Below are positions 8,657-17,790 of a stretch of DNA of 64,000 bases, one piece after another; positions within the stretch are counted from its first letter, which is position 1; every line of letters begins with the position of its first letter. A program made the translations under genes and the position numbers. This DNA comes from Rhizobium sp. Pop5. GTDB taxonomy: Bacteria; Pseudomonadota; Alphaproteobacteria; Rhizobiales; Rhizobiaceae. The notes beneath the pieces are model-generated. The model was not told where the DNA came from and searched no databases. It was given only the letters and a program-made list of their open reading frames with translations. The stretch covers positions 1,364,001 through 1,428,000 of the forward strand of contig NZ_CP099399.1 of the NCBI RefSeq assembly GCF_024721175.1, given 5' to 3'.

Positions 8657-9271
8657 TCAGGCGGCGAGCGCGATTTCCTGGACGCGCGACTTGGCGGCGT
8701 CGATAGCCTTTTCGGCGGCTTCCGGACCGAATGCGAGGCCTTCGACATAGATGGTCTCGATATCGGTGATGCCGAGGAAGCCGAGAACCGACTTCAGGTA
8801 CGGAACGGCATGGTTCAACGGAGCGGCCGGGCCTTGCGAGTAGACGCCGCCGGACGTGAGCACCACGTAAACCTTCTTGCCGGTTACGAGGCCGACCGGG
8901 CCGGTTTCCGTGTACTTGAAGGTCACGCCGGCGCGGGCGACGTTGTCGATCCAGGTCTTCAGCGACGAGTAAATGTTGAAGTTGATCAGGCCGGTGCTGA
9001 TGACGATCGTGTCGGCGGCAAACAGTTCGGCGATGAGTTCGTCGGAGGTCTTGATGGCTGCAACTTCTTCGGCGGTACGGGCTTCGGCCGGCTTGCGGAT
9101 CGCACCGGTGAAGAGGTCATCGATATGCGGCAGCGGGTTGGAGGCGAGGTCGCGACGGACGACGACGCTGCCCGGCTTCTGGTTCTTCAGCTTTTCGGCG
9201 AGATCGACGGCGATCGGCGTCGAGAGCGAGTCGGCACGCGGGCTGGACGTCAGGAGGAGGATGGACGACAT
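8657..9271 (-). CDS. azoR: FMN-dependent NADH-azoreductase
   Basis: 204 residues, AzoR length. The flavodoxin-like N-terminus SSILLLTSSPRADSLST binds the FMN phosphate; STGLINFNIYSSLKTWIDN (about residues 92-110) and VLTSGGVYSQGPAAPLNH (about 137-154) are the AzoR signature loops. The enzyme reduces azo bonds and, more relevantly, quinones with NADH. It is divergent from a LysR gene, the common arrangement in which the LysR protein activates the reductase. Confidence 0.92.
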   Translation of the reverse strand: MSSILLLTSSPRADSLSTPIAVDLAEKLKNQKPGSVVVRRDLASNPLPHIDDLFTGAIRKPAEARTAEEVAAIKTSDELIAELFAADTIVISTGLINFNIYSSLKTWIDNVARAGVTFKYTETGPVGLVTGKKVYVVLTSGGVYSQGPAAPLNHAVPYLKSVLGFLGITDIETIYVEGLAFGPEAAEKAIDAAKSRVQEIALAA

Positions 9272-9410
9272 GGTGCATTTCCTTTCGAATTGAATTTGAC
9301 GGCCCGTTGTTAGGAGGTGAACCGCCGTCTCGATGAGGAAAATAGGTCTGGCCTGCTATCGAAAAAACGGTGATAATGTCGATCGAAACTATCGATGGAA
9401 TGGATGGAAG

Positions 9411-10379
9411 ATGCTTCCCAACCCGACTCTGGACCAATTGCAGGTGTTTCTGACGGTTGCCGAGACCGGCAGCTTCTCGGCCGCTTCACGGGCGCTGAAC
9501 CGTGCGCAATCGGTTGTCAGCTATACGATCGCCAATCTGGAAGCCCAGCTCGAAATGCCGCTTTTCGAGCGCTCCGGCGCGCGCCAGCCGAAGCTGACGG
9601 AAGCGGGCAGGGCGATGCTGGAGGATGCGCGCCGCATACTGGGTGACCTGCAGGTCATGCGAGCGCGCGTCAAGAGCCTCAGGGAGGGCCTCGAAGCCGA
9701 GGTTTCCGTCGCCATCAGCGTCATGGTGCCATCGCGGGCCGTCGTGGACGTGCTGCACGAATTCCGCGAAAGATTTCCATCCGTTGCGTTGAACCTCAAT
9801 GTCGGCGAGCTCGGCGTGGTGATGGACCTCGTCCTCAGCGGCAAGGCGACGATCGGCATTGGAGGCGCAGTCCTCAAGCCGGACGATTCCGTCGTCACCG
9901 AGCGGATCGGCCATTCCTTCATGTTGCCCGTTGCCGCACCCAACCATCCGCTTGCCCAAATAGACCGGCCGCTCTCGCTTGGCGACGTGCGCGAAGAAGT
10001 GCAGCTCGTTGTCACCGATGCGTCAGGCCGGACGAAGGGGCGGGATTTCAATGTACTGTCCTACAAGACGTGGCGCGTCAGCGATATTGCGATGAAGCAC
10101 CAGCTCATCAAAGCCGGCCTTGGCTGGGGCGGCCTTCCTGCATCCGTCATCCATGACGATCTGCGCAGCGGCGCGCTTATCCATCTCGATCTGGATGCCT
10201 ATGAACAGGGCGAGTATGCCATCTATTCGATGCGACAGCTCGCCAACCCGCCCGGACCGGCCGCCAGCTGGATGATTGACGCCTTCCGCACACGGCTTTC
10301 CCATTGCCCGAACCAGGCCGATTTCCATGCCGAGATGGCGGAACTGCGTGACACCACACCGCCGCTTGCGGCCGAATGA
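9411..10379 (+). CDS. LysR-family transcriptional regulator
   Basis: 322 residues from the ATG at 9411 with GGAAG upstream; in-frame codons before it continue to 9333 but lack a ribosome site. The N-terminal winged helix is LDQLQVFLTVAETGSFSAAS followed by RAQSVVSYTIANLEAQLEMPLFER. The periplasmic-binding-like effector domain occupies residues about 90-300. It is divergently arranged with azoR and probably controls it. ATCGAT-type half sites, including TCGATCGAAACTATCGAT, lie about 25 bases upstream of its start and could be its binding site. Confidence 0.9.
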   Translation: MLPNPTLDQLQVFLTVAETGSFSAASRALNRAQSVVSYTIANLEAQLEMPLFERSGARQPKLTEAGRAMLEDARRILGDLQVMRARVKSLREGLEAEVSVAISVMVPSRAVVDVLHEFRERFPSVALNLNVGELGVVMDLVLSGKATIGIGGAVLKPDDSVVTERIGHSFMLPVAAPNHPLAQIDRPLSLGDVREEVQLVVTDASGRTKGRDFNVLSYKTWRVSDIAMKHQLIKAGLGWGGLPASVIHDDLRSGALIHLDLDAYEQGEYAIYSMRQLANPPGPAASWMIDAFRTRLSHCPNQADFHAEMAELRDTTPPLAAE

Positions 10380-10380
10380 C

Positions 10381-10406
10381 GAAGGCGCGGAGCCGCGCCT
10401 TCGTTG
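10381..10406 (+). terminator. Intrinsic terminator after the LysR gene
   Basis: GAAGGCGCGG and CCGCGCCTTC pair around a very short loop directly after the LysR stop, followed by GTTG. The T tract is poor. Confidence 0.5.
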
Positions 10407-10419
10407 ATATGCTTTCGCT

Positions 10420-10523
10420 TAGAGCATGTCTCGCAAAAGTGTGTGCGGTTTTGCGATAAAGACATGCGCAAAACAAGGACCTAAAGCGTGACAAGCGAAC
10501 CTGAAAGATCGCGACACGCTTTA
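10420..10523 (+). repeat. RIME-type palindromic intergenic repeat, copy 1
   Basis: About 104 bases with two inverted repeats: GCATGTCTCGCAAAA pairs with TTTTGCGATAAAGACATGC, and TAAAGCGTG pairs with CACGCTTTA at the other end. It aligns base for base over most of its length with the copy at 57432-57533. It lies between two convergent genes, and its last three bases are the stop codon of the phosphodiesterase gene. Rhizobium-specific intergenic mosaic elements have this two-palindrome design. Confidence 0.8.
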
Positions 10524-12509
10524 GAGAACCAGCCTGAACTTCGAGAAGCCGTCGGCTCCGTCGCCAGCGTCCTCGATCTTGACGCTCTTGACCGCGGCGA
10601 GGAACTGCTTCGCCTTCGGCCCGCTTTCGAAGGTCGCCGTCGTGCCCGGCAGCGGCTTGAAGGTCCAGTTCGCATCGGCCGACGGATTGATCGTGCCCTG
10701 GTCGTGGACATAACGGACGATGACGTCGCGGTTGGTGTCCGGCGCCTGGAAAATCACCTTGTCCGCGGCGATCTCGGGGAAATTGCCACCGCCGCCGGCG
10801 CGGTAATTGTTGGTGACAACGACGAACTTCTGCGCGGGATCGATCGGCTTGCCGTCGAAGGCCAGATTCTGGATGCGGTTGGCATCCGGACTGATCGCCT
10901 TGCCTGATGAATCGTATTTCGGCGGCTGCGACAGGTCGATCTGGTAGGTAACGCCGTCGATGACATCGAAATTATAGGATGGGAAGTCGTTGTTGAGGAG
11001 GGTCGCATCCTTCGAGCCGGCGGGGATGTGATTGAACATGCCGGCCGACATTTCGAGCCAGTTCTTCACCTGCGCGCCGGTGATGGCGACGGCCTGCACC
11101 GTGTTCGGATAGAGGTAGAGGTCGGCGACGTTCTTGATGGCGATGTCGCCTGCCGGAACGTCGGTGTAGTAGTCCGCGCCGCCGCGTCCGCCGGCCTTGA
11201 AGGGCGCTGCGGCTGAAAGCACCGGCAGGTCCTTGTACTTGGTGTCGGCGAGCATCTGCTTGATGTACCAGGTCTGGGCCTGGCTGACGACCTGCACCGA
11301 AGGATCGTCGGCAACGAGGGCGAAGTAGGAGTAGAGCGGCGCGGACGTCTTGCCGACGGGCGTGCGGACATAGGTGAGCGTTGCTTCATGCTCTGATTTA
11401 GCAGCCTCGACCACTTCCTTCTTGTCGGCGTAGTCGGCAACCACCTTCTTCTTGTCGTCGCGATGATAGATCGGCCGCGCTTCAGAGGTGAAGTCGACGA
11501 TCTTCCAGCTGTTACCGTCCTTTTCGAGCAGCAGGTCGATGAGGCCGAGATGCGAGCCCCAGAAGCCGGCCATCACGGCCGGTTTGCCATGTAGCGTGCC
11601 CTTGACCGGATCGGCGTTGGCAATGCCGTCCCAGCTCTTCGGTCCAGGGAAGACGAGATGCTGGTGGCCGGTGAAGATCGCGTCGATCCCCTCGACGGCG
11701 GCAAGATGCAGCGAGGCATTTTCCATCTTTTCGGACTGTGCGCTGCCGTCGATGCCGGAATGGGAGAGCGCGATAACGATATCGGCGCCGGCTTCCTTCA
11801 TGGCGGGTACCCAGGCCGTGGCCGCCTCGACGATGTCGCGCGTCTGTGCTTTGCCTTCGAGGTTCTTGATGTCCCAGAGCATGATCTGCGGCGGCACGAA
11901 ACCGATGAAGCCGATCTTGACCGGGCTCTCCTTGCCGGAACCGTCCTTGATCTGCTTTTCCAGGATGATGTAGGGCTTGAAGAAGAGATCGTCCTTCTTC
12001 GGGTCCGAGGCGAGTTGACCCTTGGTCAGGTTGGCGCAGACGAAGGGAAAGTTCGCGCCCGCCAGCACCTTGAACATGAAGTCGAGGCCGTAGTTGAACT
12101 CGTGATTGCCGAGCGTACCGACCGAATAGCCAAGCGTGTTCATCGCCTTGATCACGGGATGGACGTCGCCGTCCTTCATGCCGTGCTGGTAGGCCATGTA
12201 GTCGCCCATCGGATTGCCCTGCAGCACGTCGCCATTGTCGATCAGCAGCGAATTGACGGCTTCCGCGCGGATATTGTCGATGATCGTCCCGGTGCGCGCG
12301 AGGCCCATCGTGTCGTTCGGCTTGTCGGCATAATAGTCATAAGGGAAGACGTTGACGTGAATGTCGGTCGTTTCCATCAGCCGGAGATGCGCCTGGTTGG
12401 CGCTGGCGCGCGCGCTGAAAGGGTGCAGCAGCACCAGGGCGGAAGTAGCGGCGAGGCCGCCAAGAAGCGAACGGCGGCTCATCACGCCAACGTCGAAAAT
12501 GGAAGACAT
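10521..12509 (-). CDS. cpdB: 2',3'-cyclic-nucleotide 2'-phosphodiesterase / 3'-nucleotidase
   Basis: 662 residues from the ATG at 12509, which has AGGAGAG upstream; an ATG 9 codons earlier is less likely. The N-terminus carries a Tat signal (SRRSLLGGL, then a hydrophobic stretch ending SARASA), so the enzyme is exported folded to the periplasm. The metallophosphatase domain starts with METTDIHVNVFPYDYY and includes DNGDVLQGN, GNHEFNYG and GHQHL; the C-terminal 5'-nucleotidase domain has NNYRAGGGGNFPE. It salvages extracellular cyclic and 3'-nucleotides for phosphate and nucleosides. It is monocistronic and convergent with the LysR gene. Confidence 0.93.
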   Translation of the reverse strand: MSSIFDVGVMSRRSLLGGLAATSALVLLHPFSARASANQAHLRLMETTDIHVNVFPYDYYADKPNDTMGLARTGTIIDNIRAEAVNSLLIDNGDVLQGNPMGDYMAYQHGMKDGDVHPVIKAMNTLGYSVGTLGNHEFNYGLDFMFKVLAGANFPFVCANLTKGQLASDPKKDDLFFKPYIILEKQIKDGSGKESPVKIGFIGFVPPQIMLWDIKNLEGKAQTRDIVEAATAWVPAMKEAGADIVIALSHSGIDGSAQSEKMENASLHLAAVEGIDAIFTGHQHLVFPGPKSWDGIANADPVKGTLHGKPAVMAGFWGSHLGLIDLLLEKDGNSWKIVDFTSEARPIYHRDDKKKVVADYADKKEVVEAAKSEHEATLTYVRTPVGKTSAPLYSYFALVADDPSVQVVSQAQTWYIKQMLADTKYKDLPVLSAAAPFKAGGRGGADYYTDVPAGDIAIKNVADLYLYPNTVQAVAITGAQVKNWLEMSAGMFNHIPAGSKDATLLNNDFPSYNFDVIDGVTYQIDLSQPPKYDSSGKAISPDANRIQNLAFDGKPIDPAQKFVVVTNNYRAGGGGNFPEIAADKVIFQAPDTNRDVIVRYVHDQGTINPSADANWTFKPLPGTTATFESGPKAKQFLAAVKSVKIEDAGDGADGFSKFRLVL

Positions 12510-12683
12510 GGAAAACTCTCCTTCAAAGAACTGCATCGCCCGGCCCGTCAGAATTAGGACGATTTGGCCAGCAGTACACTGCGAAAATGACAGAACCGCA
12601 AAACAATCGCCCGGCGAGGCGACATGGTCTTGAAATGCAATTTATGGTACAGTCCCTGCTGAAAATCCATGGGGGACGGGATC

Positions 12684-13406
12684 ATGAACAGGATCGTTAT
12701 CGGCGCGGTTGGAGGTTTCGGGGGAACGGCGCCCAGTCTGGTCGATAAGGCGCAGGCGCTTTACAGCGGCGATGTTGAGAAGTGGCTGACGACGCCGTCA
12801 AATCATTGGATTTCCGTCGCCTGCGCGCTTGGCGCGATTTCGGTCTTCTTCGTCATCGGGGGCGCGATCGCTTTGATCTATCGCGAGCAGCAGCTGCAGA
12901 AGGCGCTTCTTCTCGGCATCGGCGCTCCGGCGCTCATCATGGCGGCGGCACAGGGCAATTCAGCCAACCCGAAGCCGATCGAGATCGGGCCGTCCGCCAG
13001 CTTGTTTTCCATCGTCGGCACCGCTTACGCCCAGGACGGCGACCGCTCGCTGCCGCCCCGTGTCGAGCTGAAGGTCAATCCGGGCTGGACGCAGGGGGAG
13101 TGCCAGACCTGCGATATCAAATTCCTTAGCGGCGACGGTCAGATCATCTCCAGCGAGCCGCTCTCGGCAAGCCCGGCGCCCGGCGCGGTCAACGTTCCCT
13201 TGGGTACGGAGACGATCGTATTGTCCGGCGCCAACGCCAACAGCGCTGCCATCGACGTCAGGAGCCTCGGCAAGAAGTTGCCGCAGACGCAAGGCCCGGT
13301 CACTCTCGATGTCAACGTCAACCGCAGCTACTGGAACGATCTGAGCCGTTCTTTCGGTGCAAAGGCGGTGCAGCCTTACGATTTCAGCGTCGACGTCGCC
13401 AGATGA
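12684..13406 (+). CDS. Hypothetical membrane-associated protein
   Basis: 240 residues. The ATG at 12684 is preceded by GGGGGACGGG; a second in-frame ATG at 12669 is possible. Two hydrophobic segments (residues about 41-63 and 71-86, IPS-type WISVACALGAISVFFVIGG then ALLLGIGAPALIMAAA) are followed by an extracytoplasmic-looking domain. That domain has a CQTC motif near residue 146 and Ig-like beta character (VELKVNPGW, then TIVLSGANANSAAIDV). I do not recognise a family. The 3' end overlaps the convergent PilZ gene by 31 bases. Confidence 0.65.
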   Translation: MNRIVIGAVGGFGGTAPSLVDKAQALYSGDVEKWLTTPSNHWISVACALGAISVFFVIGGAIALIYREQQLQKALLLGIGAPALIMAAAQGNSANPKPIEIGPSASLFSIVGTAYAQDGDRSLPPRVELKVNPGWTQGECQTCDIKFLSGDGQIISSEPLSASPAPGAVNVPLGTETIVLSGANANSAAIDVRSLGKKLPQTQGPVTLDVNVNRSYWNDLSRSFGAKAVQPYDFSVDVAR

Positions 13407-13780
13407 GGCCTACGGTCGCCGCTGGTCGCGGGTCGCATCAACTGGCGTACCGCCAGCACCGGCCGTATTTCCTTATGGAAAAACCGGAAATAGGAAAAGA
13501 CCTGCGCTCGTGCGTTGGAATTCACGTCGAACTGGATACCGATGCGGCCGTTGTGCTTCCAGCGGATGATGCCTTCCAGCAGTCCGAGGTTCTCGGCCTC
13601 GATCCGCACCTTGCTGCCGGAGGCGGCGTGGACGGGTCCCTTCGTCTCCACAGCGGCGCCTGTTGCCGACAGGTTGAGAATACGGACATCCACCTCGGTG
13701 TTCAGATATTTCATATTGCCGAAGACACGGCAGTTTTTTCGGTCGGCTTTCCGGGCCGTAATGTTCAGATTGCGCGTCAT
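13376..13780 (-). CDS. PilZ-domain protein
   Basis: 134 residues from the ATG at 13780, which has GAGGGAG upstream. Both c-di-GMP contacts are visible: the arginine motif RKADRKNCR near residues 9-17 and NLSATGA near 36-42 (the (D/N)xSxxG motif). Nothing else is fused, so it is a stand-alone c-di-GMP receptor acting on an unknown partner. The C-terminal 25 residues after RPVLAVRQLM look disordered. A diguanylate cyclase lies 8 kb away, but no operon links them. Confidence 0.85.
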   Translation of the reverse strand: MTRNLNITARKADRKNCRVFGNMKYLNTEVDVRILNLSATGAAVETKGPVHAASGSKVRIEAENLGLLEGIIRWKHNGRIGIQFDVNSNARAQVFSYFRFFHKEIRPVLAVRQLMRPATSGDRRPHLATSTLKS

Positions 13781-13866
13781 ACTGTCTCCCTCGGACATCG
13801 CCGGAGAAACATAGCAGTCGAAAATTGAAATGGTTTTAGGAGCTTGGCTAAAATTGCAGCGAAACG

Positions 13867-14754
13867 TCAGTTGTTTGCGGCGGCAGTCCTGCGTCCCACC
13901 ACATGCTCACGCCAGACCGTGAAGATGCCGGCAGCCACCACGATCGCCGAGCCGATGATCATGTTGGAGCTGAGCGTTTCACCATAGATCGTCACGCCGA
14001 TGACCGAGGCATAGACAAGCGACAGATAGGTCAGTGGCTGGACGGCGGCGGCATCGAGGATATCGTAAGCGCGGATGAGGAAATAATGGCTGGAAATGCT
14101 GGTCATGCAGACGAGCGCCATCCAGCCCCAATCGCCCGGTGACATCCAGCTCCAGTAGAACGGCCCGATCAGCGTCATCGCGACGGCGCCGACGATGCCG
14201 GTATAGAAGAAGCTGGTCGTCGAAGAATCGTCGCGGCTGACGAGACGGGTGATGATGACGTAGAAGGCGAAGTTGAAGCAGGAAAGGACGGCGAGAAGCA
14301 GCTTGACGTCGAAAAAATCGCCTTCCGGCTTCAGGATCAGCAGGACCCCGAAAAGTCCGGCGCCGATCGCCGTCCACCGCCGCCACCCAACCCGCTCTCC
14401 GAGGATCGGCATCGCCAGCAGAGCGATCAGGATCGGCGTCGCGGAAAAGATCGCCTGCGAACGGGCAAGGCCGATCACGGCAAAGCAGGTGATGGCCAGA
14501 ACCACCTGGACGGAAAGAAGCACACCGCGCGCCACCTGCAGGGCGGGGCGTTTGGTGCGGGCCGTCGCCTTGAGACCGCCGCGCATCTTCGAAGCGAGAA
14601 TGACCGTAAAAAGCCCGAAGGCCCAGTAGCGGATCATCGTCACGAAGATCGGCGGGTAGGTCGATGCCAGATGTTTCGAGATAGCGTCCTGCAGCGAAAA
14701 GATGGTGAGCGCCAGCAGGGCGAAAATATAGCCTTGGGTCTTCGATTTCATCAC
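13867..14754 (-). CDS. EamA/DMT-family inner-membrane transporter
   Basis: 295 residues with ten predicted hydrophobic helices in two repeats of five, the EamA architecture. The first repeat starts GYIFALLALTIFSLQDAISK and the second KLLLAVLSCFNFAFYVIITR. Family members export amino acids or small metabolites in exchange for protons; the substrate cannot be told. It lies 69 bp downstream of the Lrp-type regulator on the same strand and may be co-transcribed with it. Tandem ATGs at 14754 and 14751 are both possible starts. Confidence 0.9.
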   Translation of the reverse strand: MMKSKTQGYIFALLALTIFSLQDAISKHLASTYPPIFVTMIRYWAFGLFTVILASKMRGGLKATARTKRPALQVARGVLLSVQVVLAITCFAVIGLARSQAIFSATPILIALLAMPILGERVGWRRWTAIGAGLFGVLLILKPEGDFFDVKLLLAVLSCFNFAFYVIITRLVSRDDSSTTSFFYTGIVGAVAMTLIGPFYWSWMSPGDWGWMALVCMTSISSHYFLIRAYDILDAAAVQPLTYLSLVYASVIGVTIYGETLSSNMIIGSAIVVAAGIFTVWREHVVGRRTAAANN

Positions 14755-14823
14755 ATGCCAAAAAGCGGGAAACGCCCGCGCGCACCGAAAGTCTGGTCAG
14801 GCTTTCCGCGAATATGCAAGGCC

Positions 14824-15285
14824 TCAAAGCCCGACATTCGGCCTGTCGATGATTTCTCTGAGGGCGAAACTGGAATTGATCTTGACGACGTGGGGAAGGG
14901 CCGACAGCCAGTCGCGGTGAATGCGCTCGTAATCCTCGAGGTCGCGGGCGGCGACCCTGAGGATATAGTCGTATTCGCCTGACATGAGATAGCAGACGAG
15001 CACATTGGGGCAGAGCTTCACCGCCGCCTCGAATTCCGCCAGCGTCTTGGCGAACTGGCCGGAGAGCGAGATATGCACGATGGCGATCATCTTGTAATCG
15101 AGCGCCTTATGCGAAAGCCGCGCATGATAGCCGGCGATGACGCCGCTTCGCTCGAGGATGTCGAGCCGTCGCGAGCAGGCCGAAGGCGACAATCCGATCT
15201 TTTCGGCGAGTTCGGCATTGGTGATGCGGGCATTGGCCTGCAGCACCTTCAGAATCGTAAGATCGATGGTATCGAGATCGGCCAT
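14824..15285 (-). CDS. aldR: Lrp/AsnC-family regulator, probably AldR
   Basis: 153 residues from the ATG at 15285 with GAAGG upstream; a longer frame to 15321 has no support. The N-terminal helix-turn-helix is DLTILKVLQANARITNAELA followed by KIGLSPSACSRRLDILERSG. The C-terminal RAM domain (residues about 70-145) binds amino acids; CYLMSGEYDYILRVAARDL is its core. It is divergent from alanine dehydrogenase, separated by 156 bp. In rhizobia and relatives such regulators (AldR) activate ald in response to alanine. Confidence 0.88.
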   Translation of the reverse strand: MADLDTIDLTILKVLQANARITNAELAEKIGLSPSACSRRLDILERSGVIAGYHARLSHKALDYKMIAIVHISLSGQFAKTLAEFEAAVKLCPNVLVCYLMSGEYDYILRVAARDLEDYERIHRDWLSALPHVVKINSSFALREIIDRPNVGL

Positions 15286-15441
15286 TCGAAGTACCTTCGA
15301 AAAAGGAGAGAAATGACGCAATAATCGTCGAAAAGAGGCCGTTTGGCAAATCCTCTTTGCAAGGACATTTCGCGCTCTTGGTGGTTGGATTCATCGTCAG
15401 AGGAGATCCGCGACCGCGGAGACAATATGAGAGGAACGCAA

Positions 15442-16560
15442 ATGCGTGTCGGTTGCCCGAAGGAAATCAAGAATCATGAATATCGCGTCGGCCTGACGCC
15501 GGCTTCGGTGCGCGAATATGTGGCCCACGGCCATGAGGTCTGGGTCGAGACCAAAGCGGGCGCCGGCATCGGCGCCGATGATGCCGCCTACGCCGCGGCT
15601 GGCGCGAAGATCGCCGCCTCCGCCAAGGATATTTTCGAAAAGTGCGACATGATCGTCAAGGTGAAGGAGCCACAGCCCTCCGAATGGGCTCAGCTTCGAG
15701 ACGGTCAGCTTCTCTATACCTATCTGCATCTGGCGCCAGACCCCGAGCAGACCAAGGGCCTGCTTGCTTCCGGTGTCACCGCGATCGCCTATGAGACGGT
15801 GACCGACGAGCGCGGCGGCCTGCCGCTGCTGGCGCCGATGTCGGAAGTGGCAGGACGCCTGTCGATCCAGGCGGGCGCGACCGCTCTGCAAAAGGCCAAT
15901 GGCGGTCTCGGCGTCCTGCTTGGCGGCGTGCCGGGCGTATTGCCGGCCAGGGTTGCGATCATCGGCGGTGGTGTCGTCGGCCTTCACGCCGCCCGGATGG
16001 CCGCTGGCCTCGGTGCTGATGTCAGCATTCTCGACAAGTCGTTGCCGCGCCTGCGCCAACTCGACGATATCTTCGCGGGCCGCGTCCACACCCGTTATTC
16101 CAGCATTCAGGCATTGGAGGAGGAGGTGTTCTCGGCCGATCTCGTTATCGGCGCCGTGCTGATCCCTGGCGCTGCCGCGCCGAAGCTCGTCACCCGTGAA
16201 ATGCTTTCCGGCATGAAGAAAGGCGCCGTCATCGTCGACGTCGCCATCGACCAGGGTGGCTGCTTCGAAACCTCGCATGCGACCACCCATTCCGACCCGA
16301 CCTATGAGGTCGATGGCGTCGTGCATTATTGCGTGGCCAATATGCCGGGCGCAGTGCCCGTCACCTCGGCGCATGCGCTGAACAATGCCACACTGGTCCA
16401 CGGCCTGGCGCTTGCCGATCGCGGCCTGCGCGCCATTGCCGAAGACAAGCATCTGAGAAACGGCCTTAACGTGCACAAGGGCCGCATCACCAACAGGCCG
16501 GTCGCCGAGGCGCTGGGCTACGAGGCCTTCGCGCCGGAGAGCGTGCTGAACGTAGCGTAA
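15442..16560 (+). CDS. ald: Alanine dehydrogenase
   Basis: 372 residues, the usual length. The ATG at 15442 follows GAGGAACGCA and begins [20 protein letters not shown], the universal family N-terminus. Catalytic K75 and H96 lie in VKVKEP and YTYLHLAP, and the NAD-binding loop GGGVVG at 175-180. It interconverts alanine and pyruvate plus ammonium with NAD. In rhizobia it sets alanine use and, in bacteroids, alanine release. It is probably under the divergent Lrp-type regulator. Confidence 0.97.
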   Translation: MRVGCPKEIKNHEYRVGLTPASVREYVAHGHEVWVETKAGAGIGADDAAYAAAGAKIAASAKDIFEKCDMIVKVKEPQPSEWAQLRDGQLLYTYLHLAPDPEQTKGLLASGVTAIAYETVTDERGGLPLLAPMSEVAGRLSIQAGATALQKANGGLGVLLGGVPGVLPARVAIIGGGVVGLHAARMAAGLGADVSILDKSLPRLRQLDDIFAGRVHTRYSSIQALEEEVFSADLVIGAVLIPGAAAPKLVTREMLSGMKKGAVIVDVAIDQGGCFETSHATTHSDPTYEVDGVVHYCVANMPGAVPVTSAHALNNATLVHGLALADRGLRAIAEDKHLRNGLNVHKGRITNRPVAEALGYEAFAPESVLNVA

Positions 16561-16576
16561 AACAACTGACCCTAGG

Positions 16577-17080
16577 TCAGGCGTCGGCCTCCGCAAGAGC
16601 CGGCGCCTTTACTTTGTCGATCCGGCATTGGAAGCAATTGTTACGTGCAGAGCGCACATGCACATAGGCGATGTCGGGCCGCGCCAGCAGCTTTTCGCCG
16701 TAGGTCGCAATCTCGCCGATAAGGGTCACAGCACCGGTGCCATAGACGATGCGGTTATCCTCGTTGTAGCCGCGAAGAATGAAGTCGCGGCTCGTCATCA
16801 GCACCGGCGGCAGGATCTCCTCGGCGGCATAGCGCCGGCAAGGCTGCTTGTGCAGGAAGATCGGCCCGGTTTCGGCATAGGGCTGCAGTTCCGGGAAAGG
16901 CCGGTAAGCGAAGACCAGCAATTCCTCGCCCTCATCGATATTCTCAAGGCAATGGCGGCAGGGGTGGCCTGGACCATCGGAAACCATGGTCTCCGGCAAC
17001 CTGTCATTGGCGTCGCGGCCGCCGTTCCACAAATGTTCGGCGTCGGCGGTCGGCATGGATACAAAACGCAAGGCGGTCAT
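16577..17080 (-). CDS. DUF1203 protein
   Basis: 167 residues. The DUF1203 pattern is present: HPCRHCLENIDEGEELLVF, then YRPFPELQPYAETGPIFLH, LRGYNEDNRIVYGTG, and the end YVHVRSARNNCFQCRI. Conserved Cys and His residues (CRHC, FLHKQPC, NNCFQC) suggest metal binding, but no member has an established function to my knowledge. It is convergent with ald (16 bases apart). Confidence 0.85.
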   Translation of the reverse strand: MTALRFVSMPTADAEHLWNGGRDANDRLPETMVSDGPGHPCRHCLENIDEGEELLVFAYRPFPELQPYAETGPIFLHKQPCRRYAAEEILPPVLMTSRDFILRGYNEDNRIVYGTGAVTLIGEIATYGEKLLARPDIAYVHVRSARNNCFQCRIDKVKAPALAEADA

Positions 17081-17224
17081 GGCAAATCTCCGTTGTGATT
17101 GCCATGAGATGCACCCTGACGACCGCGCAAGCCACCCGATTCTTGCGAAGCCGTCGCTTGTGAATGATCGCCTTGCCGGCTTGGCGGCGGAGCGTCAATC
17201 GCCTTCCTTTACGTCGGCAAGCTG

Positions 17225-17785
17225 TCAGCTTTTCCGCGCAATCTCCAGCAGTTCCTTGTCGCTGAGCGGCCGGACGATGCCGGTGCCGGTCGAGACCGGA
17301 GAGAAGCCGAACATCTGGTAGAGCTGCAGCGCGCGCGGATGGTCGAGATTGTTGGTAGTGGTGGTGACGCGCTTCGGATTGAGCGCCCAGATGGCGTAGA
17401 GCGCCTGCAGCATGAACCATTTGCCGATGCCGAGGCCGAGCGCATGTTCGATCAGGCCGAAATGGCAGAGCTCGATCGTATCTTCGTCCTCGCAGAAATA
17501 TTCGTAGAAGCCGGCAGGCGCGCCGTTCACATAGAGGACGCTGATATTGTTACGCTTGTCGTTCAGCATTTCGGCAAGCTGCTCGTCGCCCATGCGCAGC
17601 CGGTCCACCCATTGCCAGCGCGCGCCCACCTGCCGGTAGAGGTAGCGATAGAAAGGCAGCGGGATTCCGGGAGCGCGCATGATCGCGGTCTGGATATTGA
17701 CGGGCACCGGCAGGCTCGTCTTCGGCGGCGCCGTCATTTCGAGCCGGGTAATATGGGCTTTGAGCGAAGCTGGTGTCTTCCCCAT
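17225..17785 (-). CDS. GNAT-family N-acetyltransferase
   Basis: 186 residues. GNAT fold: strand NISVLYVNGAPAGFYEY, then ELCHFGLIEHALGLGIGKWFM, where the acetyl-CoA loop is GLGIGK (near residues 117-122), then RALQLYQMFGF, the typical end motif. The substrate is unknown. It starts 5 bases after the sulfurtransferase stop and is the last gene of the cysteine synthase operon. The N-terminal 40 residues precede the usual domain start and are unassigned. Confidence 0.88.
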   Translation of the reverse strand: MGKTPASLKAHITRLEMTAPPKTSLPVPVNIQTAIMRAPGIPLPFYRYLYRQVGARWQWVDRLRMGDEQLAEMLNDKRNNISVLYVNGAPAGFYEYFCEDEDTIELCHFGLIEHALGLGIGKWFMLQALYAIWALNPKRVTTTTNNLDHPRALQLYQMFGFSPVSTGTGIVRPLSDKELLEIARKS

Positions 17786-17790
17786 GGCGA

